From Croceibacterium_A sp035555595 (GTDB lineage: Bacteria > Pseudomonadota > Alphaproteobacteria > Sphingomonadales > Sphingomonadaceae), in the NCBI GenBank assembly GCA_035555595.1, contig DATMGK010000022.1:10664-74663 (forward strand): 64,000 nucleotides of DNA. The letters run 5' to 3'. This document shows, one piece after another, positions 23,344 to 31,359 of this stretch. Position 1 is the first letter of the stretch. Each line of letters starts with the position of its first letter. Under the pieces are notes generated by a model, which did not search any database, was not told where the DNA came from, and saw only the letters and a program-made list of their open reading frames with translations. The position numbers were made by a program, and so were the translations under genes.

Positions 23344-24099
23344 ATGACCAGCACGATCCTCATCACCGGCACCTCATCCGGCTATGGCAAGGCCATCGCG
23401 GAGCACTTTCTGCGAGAGGGCTGGAACGTCATCGCCACGATGCGCCGCCCCGAAGCCGCCGTGTTCGCTGGCGACACCGGCAAGCTCCGCGTGCTGCCGC
23501 TCGATGTGACGGACGCGGGTAGTATCGCCGCTCTGATCGAGGCAGCCGGACCAATCGACGTGCTGGTCAATAATGCGGGCATCGGCGCGGTCGGCGCTTT
23601 CGAGGCGACGCCGATGGCGCTGGTGCGTCAGCTCTTCGAGACCAACACGATTGGCGTGATGGCCATGTGTCAGGCGGTCATCCCGCAGATGCGGGCACGG
23701 CGCGCGGGCACGATCGTCAACGTCACGTCCAGCGTCACGCTTGGCGCCTTTCCGCTGGCCGCGCCCTATACCGCCAGCAAGCAGGCAATCGAGGGGTTCA
23801 CCGGCTCACTGGCGCATGAACTGGCGCATTTCGGCATCCGCGCCAAACTGGTCGAGCCGGGCTATGCCCCGACCACAAGATTTGAGGCGAATGCCCTCAT
23901 CCCGGTCGATCAGCTCATTCCCGATGCCTATACCGCTTTCGCGCAGCCGATCATGGAGGCCTTCGCCCAACCGGCCCTGACGACGACAGAGGCCGATGTC
24001 GCGAAGGGCGTCTGGGATGCCGTCCATGATGGCGACGGGCGACTGCGCTTTCCGGCAGGTTCGGATGCCGTGGCGCTTGCCGGAGCGCATCCGGCGTGA
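23344..24099 (+). CDS. Short-chain dehydrogenase/reductase
   Basis: A 251 aa classical SDR. The NAD(P) motif is ITGTSSGYGKAIAE (residues 7-20), the NNAG motif is LVNNAGIG, the Ser is in NVTSSV and the catalytic pair is in YTASKQ. A long substrate loop includes EPGYAPTT. ATG 23344 follows AAGGAGAC. The substrate is unknown. Control by the divergent AraC-type regulator suggests an inducible detoxification or catabolic step. Confidence 0.92.
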   Translation: MTSTILITGTSSGYGKAIAEHFLREGWNVIATMRRPEAAVFAGDTGKLRVLPLDVTDAGSIAALIEAAGPIDVLVNNAGIGAVGAFEATPMALVRQLFETNTIGVMAMCQAVIPQMRARRAGTIVNVTSSVTLGAFPLAAPYTASKQAIEGFTGSLAHELAHFGIRAKLVEPGYAPTTRFEANALIPVDQLIPDAYTAFAQPIMEAFAQPALTTTEADVAKGVWDAVHDGDGRLRFPAGSDAVALAGAHPA

Positions 24100-24173
24100 A
24101 CCGATGGCGCATCCGGGCTCGCGGCATTATCGTCCGCCTTCCCGGATACGCACAAAAGGACGAGGCTCCCGCC

Positions 24174-24935
24174 ATGCCGATCCACCATCAGTCGAAGGGC
24201 TATCATCGCGGTGCGGCAGCCTATGTGGCGGGGCGCCCCGGCTATCCGCCCGAGGCGGAAACCTGGCTGCGCGAGGTGCTTCGCCTCGGTCCCGGCCGTA
24301 AAGCGCTGGAGGTCGGCGCGGGCACCGGCAAGTTCATCCCGACACTGCGACAGACGGGCTGCCAGATCATCGCACTCGAACCCATTGCCGAGATGCGGGC
24401 GCAACTGGCCAACGCCTTTCCCGACATTACAGCGCTTGCCGGGTCGGCGGACGCCATCCCGCTGCCCGACGCGTCGGTGGGCGCTGTTGTCTGCGCGCAG
24501 GCCTTCCACTGGTTCGCGACGCCGGAGGCGGTTGCCGAAATGCGCCGGGTGCTGGTGCCGGGCGGTGTGCTGGGCCTGATCTGGAACGGGCGGGACGAGG
24601 ATGTGCCGTGGGTGGCGGCTCTCTCGGAGATCACCAATCGCCGCGAGGGCGACACGCCGCGCTATCGCACCGGAGCATGGCGCCATGCCTTCCCCGCGTC
24701 CGGTCTGGCGTTCATCAGCGAACAGCATGCCCGCAACAGCCATATCGGCACGGCCGAAGAGGTTGTTCTCAAGCGCGCTCTGTCGGTGAGTTTCATCGCG
24801 GGGCTGCCGGCGCATGAAAGGGCCGAAGTGGAGCAGGAGGTTCGGGCACTCATCGCACGAACGCCTGAACTGGCCGGGGGAAAGCAGGTCGCCTTCCCCT
24901 ATGAGACCAGCATGTATGGCTATCGCCGGATTTGA
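24174..24935 (+). CDS. Class I SAM-dependent methyltransferase
   Basis: A 253 aa protein. Motif I is ALEVGAGTGKFIPTL, the acidic motif II end is IALEPIAEM, and the post-motif region is VVCAQAFHWFATPEAVAEMRRVLVPGGVLGLIWN, typical of UbiE/Methyltransf_11-type enzymes. Start ATG 24174 begins MPIHHQSKGYHRGAAAY, the usual opening for this subgroup. The substrate is unknown. It follows the SDR gene by 74 bp and may be cotranscribed. Confidence 0.88.
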   Translation: MPIHHQSKGYHRGAAAYVAGRPGYPPEAETWLREVLRLGPGRKALEVGAGTGKFIPTLRQTGCQIIALEPIAEMRAQLANAFPDITALAGSADAIPLPDASVGAVVCAQAFHWFATPEAVAEMRRVLVPGGVLGLIWNGRDEDVPWVAALSEITNRREGDTPRYRTGAWRHAFPASGLAFISEQHARNSHIGTAEEVVLKRALSVSFIAGLPAHERAEVEQEVRALIARTPELAGGKQVAFPYETSMYGYRRI

Positions 24936-25028
24936 CTGGTGCTGTCTCTCAACTCAATCATCCCTGAGCCGCAGACCAGACAGATTACGAAGCAAATGGC
25001 ACTGACGCGGGCGGCTTCCGCCAACAAA

Positions 25029-25078
25029 GCTGACATTTCGTCATCATTTTACGCTGCCTGATAGCTGCCCTCCATTCA
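25029..25078 (+). repeat. Recurring intergenic element, copy 3
   Basis: It starts with GCTGACATT and ends with GATAGCTGCCCTCCATTCA (25060-25078). It is preceded by CCAACAAA, as in copy 4. It lies between the methyltransferase stop and nasT. The rest of the 24936-25211 gap shows no gene. Confidence 0.5.
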
Positions 25079-25211
25079 TCGCGGTGTCGATCGTCGCTTG
25101 TGTTGAGGTTGAACCTGTTCCGTGTGTAATCCACCCCCACTAAGCCGCAAATGTGCCGTTAGGCGTTAAGGTGCGTTGATCGGGTGACCTGTCGCCAGCT
25201 AGGGCAAGTAT

Positions 25212-25793
25212 GTGAAAATCGCCGTCGTCGATACCAGCACCACGCGTGCCGCCATTATCTGCGAAGGTTTGCGCGAAGCTGGGCTTGAGGATCTGGTTCT
25301 TGTGAACCCGGCCAGGCCATTGGCAGCCCAGATCGAGCAGGCAGCGCCAGAGGTAATTCTGGTCAACCTTGAAAACCCCAGTCGCGACGAACTGGAAAAT
25401 TTCTTCGCCATGTCGCGCGCGCTCGCCCGGCCGATCGCGATGTTCGTGGACCAGAGCGATGAGGAAGCCACGGGCGCGGCCATCGATGCGGGCGTTTCGG
25501 CCTATGTAGTGGACGGGCTGTCGAAACAGCGGATCAAGCCGGTGGTCGATCTCGCCATTCGCCGATTTCAGGCATTCACGCGCCTGCAACGCGAGTTGGA
25601 CGAGGCGAAGAGCGCGCTGGCTGACCGTGCCACGATCGACAGGGCCAAGGCGATCCTGATGCAACGCCGCCGGATCGACGAACCGGCCGCCTATGCGCTG
25701 CTGCGCGGGCAGGCGATGCGCACCAATCGCCGCATCGTGGAAATCGCCGAGGCCATCGTCACCAGCGAAGCACTGATGGGAGACATGTCGTGA
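25212..25793 (+). CDS. nasT: ANTAR-domain antiterminator NasT
   Basis: A 193 aa RNA-binding antiterminator. The N-terminal receiver-like domain begins MKIAVVDTSTTR. The C-terminal ANTAR domain reads LADRATIDRAKAILMQRRRIDEPAAYALLRGQAM and continues NRRIVEIAEAIV. NasT lets transcription pass a terminator in the leader of the nitrate operon and is held inactive by NasS when nitrate is absent. The start is GTG 25212, because the nearby ATG 25210 is out of frame. It overlaps nasS by GTGA. Confidence 0.92.
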   Translation: MKIAVVDTSTTRAAIICEGLREAGLEDLVLVNPARPLAAQIEQAAPEVILVNLENPSRDELENFFAMSRALARPIAMFVDQSDEEATGAAIDAGVSAYVVDGLSKQRIKPVVDLAIRRFQAFTRLQRELDEAKSALADRATIDRAKAILMQRRRIDEPAAYALLRGQAMRTNRRIVEIAEAIVTSEALMGDMS

Positions 25794-26986
25794 GCGGAGA
25801 CACCTTGCGCATCGGCTTCCTGCCGCTGGTCGATGCGGCGCTGCCGATCCTGGCGCATGAGCTGAGCTATGCCGAGGCGGAGGGGCTGCGGCTGGAACTG
25901 GTGCGCGACATGACTTGGGCGACGGTGCGCGACCGGTTGCTCTATGGCCATACCGATGCCGCGCATATGGTCGCCCCGCTCGCCATCGCCACCGCGCTGG
26001 GGCGTGACCGGCCACCGGTGCCGATGGCGGTACCTTTCGTACTGGGGCTGAACGGCAATGCCATCACCTTCTCCACCACACTGGCCGAAGAGGTGGGCCT
26101 TGACGACACGCTGGGCGATCCACTGGCCATCGGCGCGGCGCTGAAGGCCGTGGCCGCCCGCCGCCGCCTGCGCTTCGGCGTCGTACACCGCTATTCCAGC
26201 CATAATTACATGCTGCGGTACTGGCTGGCTGGCGTAGGTATCCGCCCGGACGAGGACGTCGATATCAGTGTCACCAGCCCGCCCTTCGCCGCCGATGCGC
26301 TGGCCGCGGGCGAGGTCGATGGCATCTGCGTGGGCGAGCCGTGGAATTCGATCTCGGTCGATCGCGGTGTAGGCCGCATCGCGCTTGCCACGGCTCAGAT
26401 CTGGCGACGCGGGGTGGAGAAAGTGCTGGCCCTGCGTGCTGACAAAGCTGCTGAACGGAGCGAGGCGGTGGCCGCGCTGATCCGCGCGCTGAACAACGCT
26501 GCCGCACGTTTCGTTGACCCTGAAACGGCCGAGGAAAGCGCGGCGATCCTGGCGCGGAGCGAATATCTCGATGCCCCGGCCGACGCGATCCTGCGCGCCA
26601 TCACCGATCGCATACGCCTGCGCCAAGGGGGCGAGCCGATGCATTACCCCGATTTCATGTTTCAATATCGCGAGGCGGCGAACTTCCCTTGGCGCAGCCA
26701 GGCGGCGTGGCTCTACAGCCAGATGATCCGTTGGGACGGTGCGCCGTTCGATGCGGACGAGGCGACGGTGGCGGCAGGCGTGTTCCGCCCTGATCTGTAT
26801 CGTGCCGCGCTGGCCGGATCGGGTGAGCCGCTTCCCGGCGCGAGTTCCAAACTTGAGGGCGCGCTGGGCGAAGTGACCGGCGCCGGCACCACTCAAGGCC
26901 GGCTGTTGCTAGGCGCGGACCGGTTCTTCGACCATCGCGCCTTCGACCCTGACGACATTCCCGGCTACCTCGCGCAATTGCCCTGA
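25790..26986 (+). CDS. nasS: Nitrate sensor NasS
   Basis: A 398 aa soluble protein of the NrtA/CmpA binding-protein family without a signal peptide, as expected for the cytoplasmic sensor NasS. Phrases include LRIGFLPLVDAALPILAHE at the start, RFGVVHRYSSHNYMLRYWL and VGEPWNS. NasS binds nitrate or nitrite and releases NasT. It overlaps nasT, consistent with stoichiometric synthesis. Confidence 0.92.
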   Translation: MSGDTLRIGFLPLVDAALPILAHELSYAEAEGLRLELVRDMTWATVRDRLLYGHTDAAHMVAPLAIATALGRDRPPVPMAVPFVLGLNGNAITFSTTLAEEVGLDDTLGDPLAIGAALKAVAARRRLRFGVVHRYSSHNYMLRYWLAGVGIRPDEDVDISVTSPPFAADALAAGEVDGICVGEPWNSISVDRGVGRIALATAQIWRRGVEKVLALRADKAAERSEAVAALIRALNNAAARFVDPETAEESAAILARSEYLDAPADAILRAITDRIRLRQGGEPMHYPDFMFQYREAANFPWRSQAAWLYSQMIRWDGAPFDADEATVAAGVFRPDLYRAALAGSGEPLPGASSKLEGALGEVTGAGTTQGRLLLGADRFFDHRAFDPDDIPGYLAQLP

Positions 26987-27043
26987 AATTTCCGCCATGT
27001 TGCAGGTGCGAAAAGAAATGACTTGCCGGAAATATGCGAATCG

Positions 27044-27227
27044 GGCATTCCTGATGCGTCGGGCAAGGATGCTGGACACGAGATAGACGCGGCGCTGTTT
27101 CCATCGGAGGGGACGCACCGCGAGACAGACGCGGCCCGGTCCAAATCAACCGGCCCCCGATCAATCGACAGGCAATGAAGCCGCCGGAACGCGCCCATCG
27201 GGCCGCCGTTCTGGCGGCTTTTTTCTT
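27044..27227 (+). promoter_or_regulatory. narK leader with repeated motif and intrinsic terminator (NasT target)
   Basis: The 262-bp gap before narK holds a likely attenuator. GCCGCC-GTTCT-GGCGGC (27202-27218) followed by TTTTTTCTT is an intrinsic terminator. An alternative partner for the GGCGGCTT arm is AAGCCGCC at 27178-27185. Upstream, the 15-mer CGAGAYAGACGCGGC occurs twice (27079-27093 and 27121-27135). The second copy sits in a hairpin, CCGCG (27118-27122) with CGCGG (27130-27134). Two repeated stem-loops before a terminator is the layout of ANTAR targets; I could not confirm the exact hexaloop consensus. Confidence 0.7.
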
Positions 27228-27248
27228 GTCCGCGACAGGAAACGGACG

Positions 27249-28499
27249 ATGGCGACGACATTTGACGAAGCACCCTACCAGCCACGACAGGCCACTGAAA
27301 AATCGAGCTTCTGGGCCAGCGGGCACAAGCCCACGCTGATCGCGGCCTTCCTCTATTTCGACCTGGCCTTCATGATCTGGGTGATGCTCGGCCCGCTGGC
27401 GCCGGATATCGCGGTTTCGCTGGGGCTGACCCCGGCGCAGCAGGGGCTGATGGTGGCCGTGCCGACGCTGGCCGGTGCGCTGTTGCGGGTGGTCAACGGC
27501 CTGCTGGTGGATCGCATCGGGCCAAAACGGTCGGGCGCGATCAGCCAGATCATAGTGATCGCGGGCCTGTTCACCGCCTGGCTGTTCGGCGTGAACAGCT
27601 TCGGCGGCACGCTGGCGCTGGGCGTGATCCTCGGCTTTGCCGGGGCCAGCTTCGCTATCGCGCTGCCGCTTGCCAGCCGCTGGTATCCGCCGGAACATCA
27701 GGGCAAGGCGATGGGCCTTGCGGGCATGGGTAATTCCGGCACCGTGCTCGCCGCACTGTTCGCGCCGGGGCTGGCGGTGACGTTCGGCTGGAACGCGGTG
27801 CTGGGCCTCGCCTGCATCCCGCTTGCCGTGGTCTTCGTCGCCTATATATTGCTAGCGCGCGATGCTCCGGGGCAGCCCCCAGCCCGTTCGCTGACCGAAT
27901 ATTTCCAGCCTCTGAGACAGGGGGACGCTTGGTGGCTGATGGGCTTCTATGCCGTCACCTTCGGCGGGTTCGTAGGCCTGTCCGCCAGCCTGCCGATCTA
28001 TTTCACCGCCCGCTTCGACCTTTCTACCATCTACGCCGGCTATGCCACCGCCGCCTGCGTCTTCGCCGGATCGCTAATACGGCCGATGGGCGGCGGGCTG
28101 GCAGATGCCATCGGCGGGGTGAGGACGCTGACCGGCGTGTTCATCGTCGCGGCCATCGCGCTGGTCGGCGTGGCGCTTGCCGCCTCCTTCGCCGCCGCGC
28201 TGGCGCTGTTCGTGATTGCCATGCTGGCGCTGGGCACCGGCAATGGCGCGGTGTTCCAGCTGGTGCCGCAGCGCTTTGCCGCAGAGATCGGGGTGATGAC
28301 CGGGCTGGTCGGCATGGCGGGCGGTATCGGCGGCTTCTACCTCGCGTCCTCGCTCGGCCTCGCCCGGCAATGGACCGGCAGCTTCGCCCCCGGCTTCCTG
28401 ATCTTCGCCGCGCTGGCAGTGATCGCGCTGGCCGGGCTGCTCATGGTCAAGGGTCAGTGGCGTGCCCGCTGGACCGCCGCCGAAGGCGTGCGGATCTAA
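27249..28499 (+). CDS. narK: NarK/NasA-type nitrate/nitrite MFS transporter
   Basis: A 416 aa protein with about 12 membrane segments. The motif DLAFMIWVMLGPLAPDIA in TM1 and LRVVNGLLVDRIGPKRSG in loop 2-3 are typical of the NNP nitrate porter family. Nitrate-signature-like Gly-rich stretches lie in TM5 (GFAGASFAIALPLASRWYP) and TM11 (GLVGMAGGIGGFYLA). It imports nitrate for assimilation. It is the first structural gene after the attenuator leader. Confidence 0.92.
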   Translation: MATTFDEAPYQPRQATEKSSFWASGHKPTLIAAFLYFDLAFMIWVMLGPLAPDIAVSLGLTPAQQGLMVAVPTLAGALLRVVNGLLVDRIGPKRSGAISQIIVIAGLFTAWLFGVNSFGGTLALGVILGFAGASFAIALPLASRWYPPEHQGKAMGLAGMGNSGTVLAALFAPGLAVTFGWNAVLGLACIPLAVVFVAYILLARDAPGQPPARSLTEYFQPLRQGDAWWLMGFYAVTFGGFVGLSASLPIYFTARFDLSTIYAGYATAACVFAGSLIRPMGGGLADAIGGVRTLTGVFIVAAIALVGVALAASFAAALALFVIAMLALGTGNGAVFQLVPQRFAAEIGVMTGLVGMAGGIGGFYLASSLGLARQWTGSFAPGFLIFAALAVIALAGLLMVKGQWRARWTAAEGVRI

Positions 28500-28504
28500 C
28501 CGCG

Positions 28505-31024
28505 ATGCCCCCTGGAAATCCCGCAACTGAACTGGACAAGCCGATGGAAATGCAACCCGTCATGCGCGCAGAGGACGACGCCCGCGAACACCTTGTGGTG
28601 ATCGGCAACGGCATGGCGGGCTGCCGCGCGGTGGAGGAAGTACTCGCCCGCGATCCCGGCCGCTACCGGGTGACGATCTTCGGCGCCGAACCGCGCGTCA
28701 ATTACAACCGCATCATGCTCTCCCCCGTGCTTGCGGGCGAGAAGAGCTTTGACGAGATCGTCATCAACACCGCCGAATGGTATGCCGACAATGCGATCGA
28801 ACTGATCGCGGGCGATCCGGTGATTGCCATCGACCGCGAGGCGCGGATCGTCACTTCGCGCGCCGGCGTCGCCACCGCTTACGACCGGCTGCTGATCGCC
28901 ACCGGATCGGACCCGTTCATCATCCCGGTGCCCGGACACGATATGCCCGGCGTCATTTCCTTCCGCGATATGGACGATGTGGACGCCATGCTCGCGGCCG
29001 CGAACAAGGGTGGCAGCGCGGTGGTTATCGGTGGCGGGCTGCTGGGGCTGGAAGCCGCGCATGGCCTCAGCCTGCGCGGCATGAAGGTCACCGTGCTGCA
29101 CCTGATGCCCACGCTGATGGAACGGCAATTGGACGAAGCGGCGGGCTGGCTGCTGAAACAGGCACTGGAGGAGCGCGGCCAGACGATCCTGACCGGGGCG
29201 GACACTGCCGCGATCACCGGCGAAACCCATGTCACCGGCGTCGAACTGAAGGACGGCACCGTGATCCCCGCCGATCTGGTGGTGATGGCGGTCGGCATCC
29301 GCCCTTCCACCGCTCTGGCGAAACAGGCTGGGCTGGCGGTCGGGCGCGGCATTCAGGTGGACGACCACATGGTCAGCTCCGATCCCGCGATCCTCGCCGT
29401 GGGCGAATGCGTGGAACATGACGGGCAATGCTACGGCCTCGTCGCGCCACTGTGGGACATGTGCCGCGCGCTGGCCGATCACCTGACCGGCGCGCCCACC
29501 GGCTATCGCGGCTCGGTCACGTCCACCAAGCTCAAGGTGTCCGGTATCGACGTGTTTTCCGCCGGCGATTTTTCGGGCGGCCCGGAATGCGAGGATATCG
29601 TGCTGCGTGACGCCAGCCGCGGCATCTACAAGCGCGTGGTGGTGAAGGCGGACCGCATCGTTGGCGCGGTGCTTTATGGCGATACTGCCGACGGCGCCTG
29701 GTATTTCGATCTGCTGAAGAAACAGGAATGCGTGGCGGACATCCGCGATGCGCTGATCTTCGGCCAGGCTTTCGCCCAGGGAGGGGGCGCGGCGGACCCT
29801 AGGGCGGCCGTTGCGGCGCTTTCCGAGGATGCGGAAATCTGCGGCTGCAACGGCGTCACCAAGGAACAGGTGGTCACCTGCATCGAAGCGGGCGCTTGCA
29901 GCCTTGATGCCGTGCGCGGCACCTGCAAGGCGTCGGCCAGTTGCGGTTCCTGCACCGGACTGGTCGAGACACTGCTGGAACTGACGCTGGGCGAAGCGGT
30001 GCAGGCCGGGCCGAAGACCATGTGCAAATGCACCAGCTTCGGCCATGACGATGTGCGGCGCGAGATTGTGGCGCAGGCGATGCGCTCAATCCCCGAGGTG
30101 ATGCAGAAGCTGCACTGGTCCACGCCCGACGGCTGTTCCTCCTGCCGTCCTGCGCTCAATTATTATCTGCTCTGTGCCCTGCCGGGCGAGTATGTGGACG
30201 ATCAGCAGAGCCGCTTCGTCAACGAACGGCTGCATGCCAATATCCAGAAGGACGGCACCTATTCCGTCGTTCCGCGCATGTGGGGCGGGCTGACCAATCC
30301 GCGCGAATTGCGGGCCATTGCCGATGTCGTCGAAAAATATGACGCGCCGATGGTCAAGGTCACCGGCGGCCAGCGCCTCGATATCTTCGGCATCAAAAAG
30401 GAGGATCTGCCCGCCGTCTGGGCCGATCTGAATGCGGCGGGGATGGTCAGCGGCCATGCCTATGGCAAGGCGTTGCGTACGGTGAAGACCTGCGTCGGCA
30501 GCGACTGGTGCCGCTTCGGCACGCAGGATTCCACCGGCCTCGGCGTCAAGCTCGAACGGATGAGCTGGGGCAGCTGGATGCCGCACAAGTTCAAGATCGC
30601 CGTCAGCGGCTGCCCGCGCAATTGCGCCGAAGCGACGATCAAGGACTTCGGCATAATCTGCGTCGATTCCGGTTACGAACTGCATGTCGGCGGCAATGGC
30701 GGCATCCACCTGCGCGGCACGGACCTGCTGTGCAAGGTCGCCACCGAGCAGGAGGCGATGGATTACTGCGCCGCCTTCATCCAGCTCTATCGCGAGGAAG
30801 CCCGCTATCTGGAACGCACCGCGCCCTGGATCGAGCGGGTCGGCCTCGACTACCTCAAATCCCGCCTGATCGAGGATGCCGCCGGGCGCGAGAAACTGCG
30901 CGCTCGGTTCCTCTATGCGAAGAGCTTCTCGCAGCGAGACCCCTGGGCGCAGCGCGCCGCCGGGACGGAACGCGAACACCACGCGCCGATCGGGCGCTTC
31001 ATCCCGCGGAAGGAAATGGCATGA
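28505..31024 (+). CDS. nirB: NADH-dependent assimilatory nitrite reductase, large subunit
   Basis: An 839 aa enzyme reducing nitrite to ammonium with NADH. N-terminal FAD/NAD domains begin LVVIGNGMAGCRAVEEVL, with the second dinucleotide motif VVIGGGLLGLEAAHGL. The BFD-like [2Fe-2S] region is EICGCNGVTKEQVV with CGSC. The C-terminal sirohaem/[4Fe-4S] ligands lie in TCVGSDWCRFG and SGCPRNCAEATIKD. I chose ATG 28505, 5 bp after narK; ATG 28544 is also possible and neither has a strong Shine-Dalgarno. The stop overlaps nirD (ATGA). Confidence 0.95.
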   Translation: MPPGNPATELDKPMEMQPVMRAEDDAREHLVVIGNGMAGCRAVEEVLARDPGRYRVTIFGAEPRVNYNRIMLSPVLAGEKSFDEIVINTAEWYADNAIELIAGDPVIAIDREARIVTSRAGVATAYDRLLIATGSDPFIIPVPGHDMPGVISFRDMDDVDAMLAAANKGGSAVVIGGGLLGLEAAHGLSLRGMKVTVLHLMPTLMERQLDEAAGWLLKQALEERGQTILTGADTAAITGETHVTGVELKDGTVIPADLVVMAVGIRPSTALAKQAGLAVGRGIQVDDHMVSSDPAILAVGECVEHDGQCYGLVAPLWDMCRALADHLTGAPTGYRGSVTSTKLKVSGIDVFSAGDFSGGPECEDIVLRDASRGIYKRVVVKADRIVGAVLYGDTADGAWYFDLLKKQECVADIRDALIFGQAFAQGGGAADPRAAVAALSEDAEICGCNGVTKEQVVTCIEAGACSLDAVRGTCKASASCGSCTGLVETLLELTLGEAVQAGPKTMCKCTSFGHDDVRREIVAQAMRSIPEVMQKLHWSTPDGCSSCRPALNYYLLCALPGEYVDDQQSRFVNERLHANIQKDGTYSVVPRMWGGLTNPRELRAIADVVEKYDAPMVKVTGGQRLDIFGIKKEDLPAVWADLNAAGMVSGHAYGKALRTVKTCVGSDWCRFGTQDSTGLGVKLERMSWGSWMPHKFKIAVSGCPRNCAEATIKDFGIICVDSGYELHVGGNGGIHLRGTDLLCKVATEQEAMDYCAAFIQLYREEARYLERTAPWIERVGLDYLKSRLIEDAAGREKLRARFLYAKSFSQRDPWAQRAAGTEREHHAPIGRFIPRKEMA

Positions 31025-31359
31025 TCGGCGACTGGCTCGACATCGGCTGGCTGGAGGATATCCCTGTGCGCGGCAGCCGGGTGCTGCAGGTGGAGGGTGG
31101 CGATGATATCGCCGTCTTCCGCACCGGCGAGAACAAGGTGTTCGCCCTGCGCGATCGCTGCCCGCACAAGCACGGCCGGCTGAGCCAGGGCATCGTGCAT
31201 GGCGGGGCTGTTGCATGCCCGTTGCACAACTGGCGTATTGCCCTTGCAACGGGCGAGGCGCTGGGGGACGACAAGGGCTGTACGCCGACGGTGCCGGTGA
31301 AAATCAGCGGCGGCCGGGTGCTGATCTGCCGTGCGGGCACTCTGAAAGCGGCTGCCTGA
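31021..31359 (+). CDS. nirD: Nitrite reductase small subunit NirD
   Basis: A 112 aa Rieske-like protein. The [2Fe-2S] ligand pairs are present: C-P-H-K-H-G and C-P-L-H-N-W. Many NirD proteins lack the Rieske ligands; this one keeps them, like the clustered assimilatory type. It starts in the nirB stop and its own stop overlaps nasA (TGATG). Confidence 0.93.
   Translation: MIGDWLDIGWLEDIPVRGSRVLQVEGGDDIAVFRTGENKVFALRDRCPHKHGRLSQGIVHGGAVACPLHNWRIALATGEALGDDKGCTPTVPVKISGGRVLICRAGTLKAAA

Noticed and set aside
24936..25211. Sigma-54/NtrC-type promoter before nasT
   Set aside because: A TGGCAC occurs, but no matching TTGCA-type -12 element follows at the right spacing, and no NtrC-like pair is seen.
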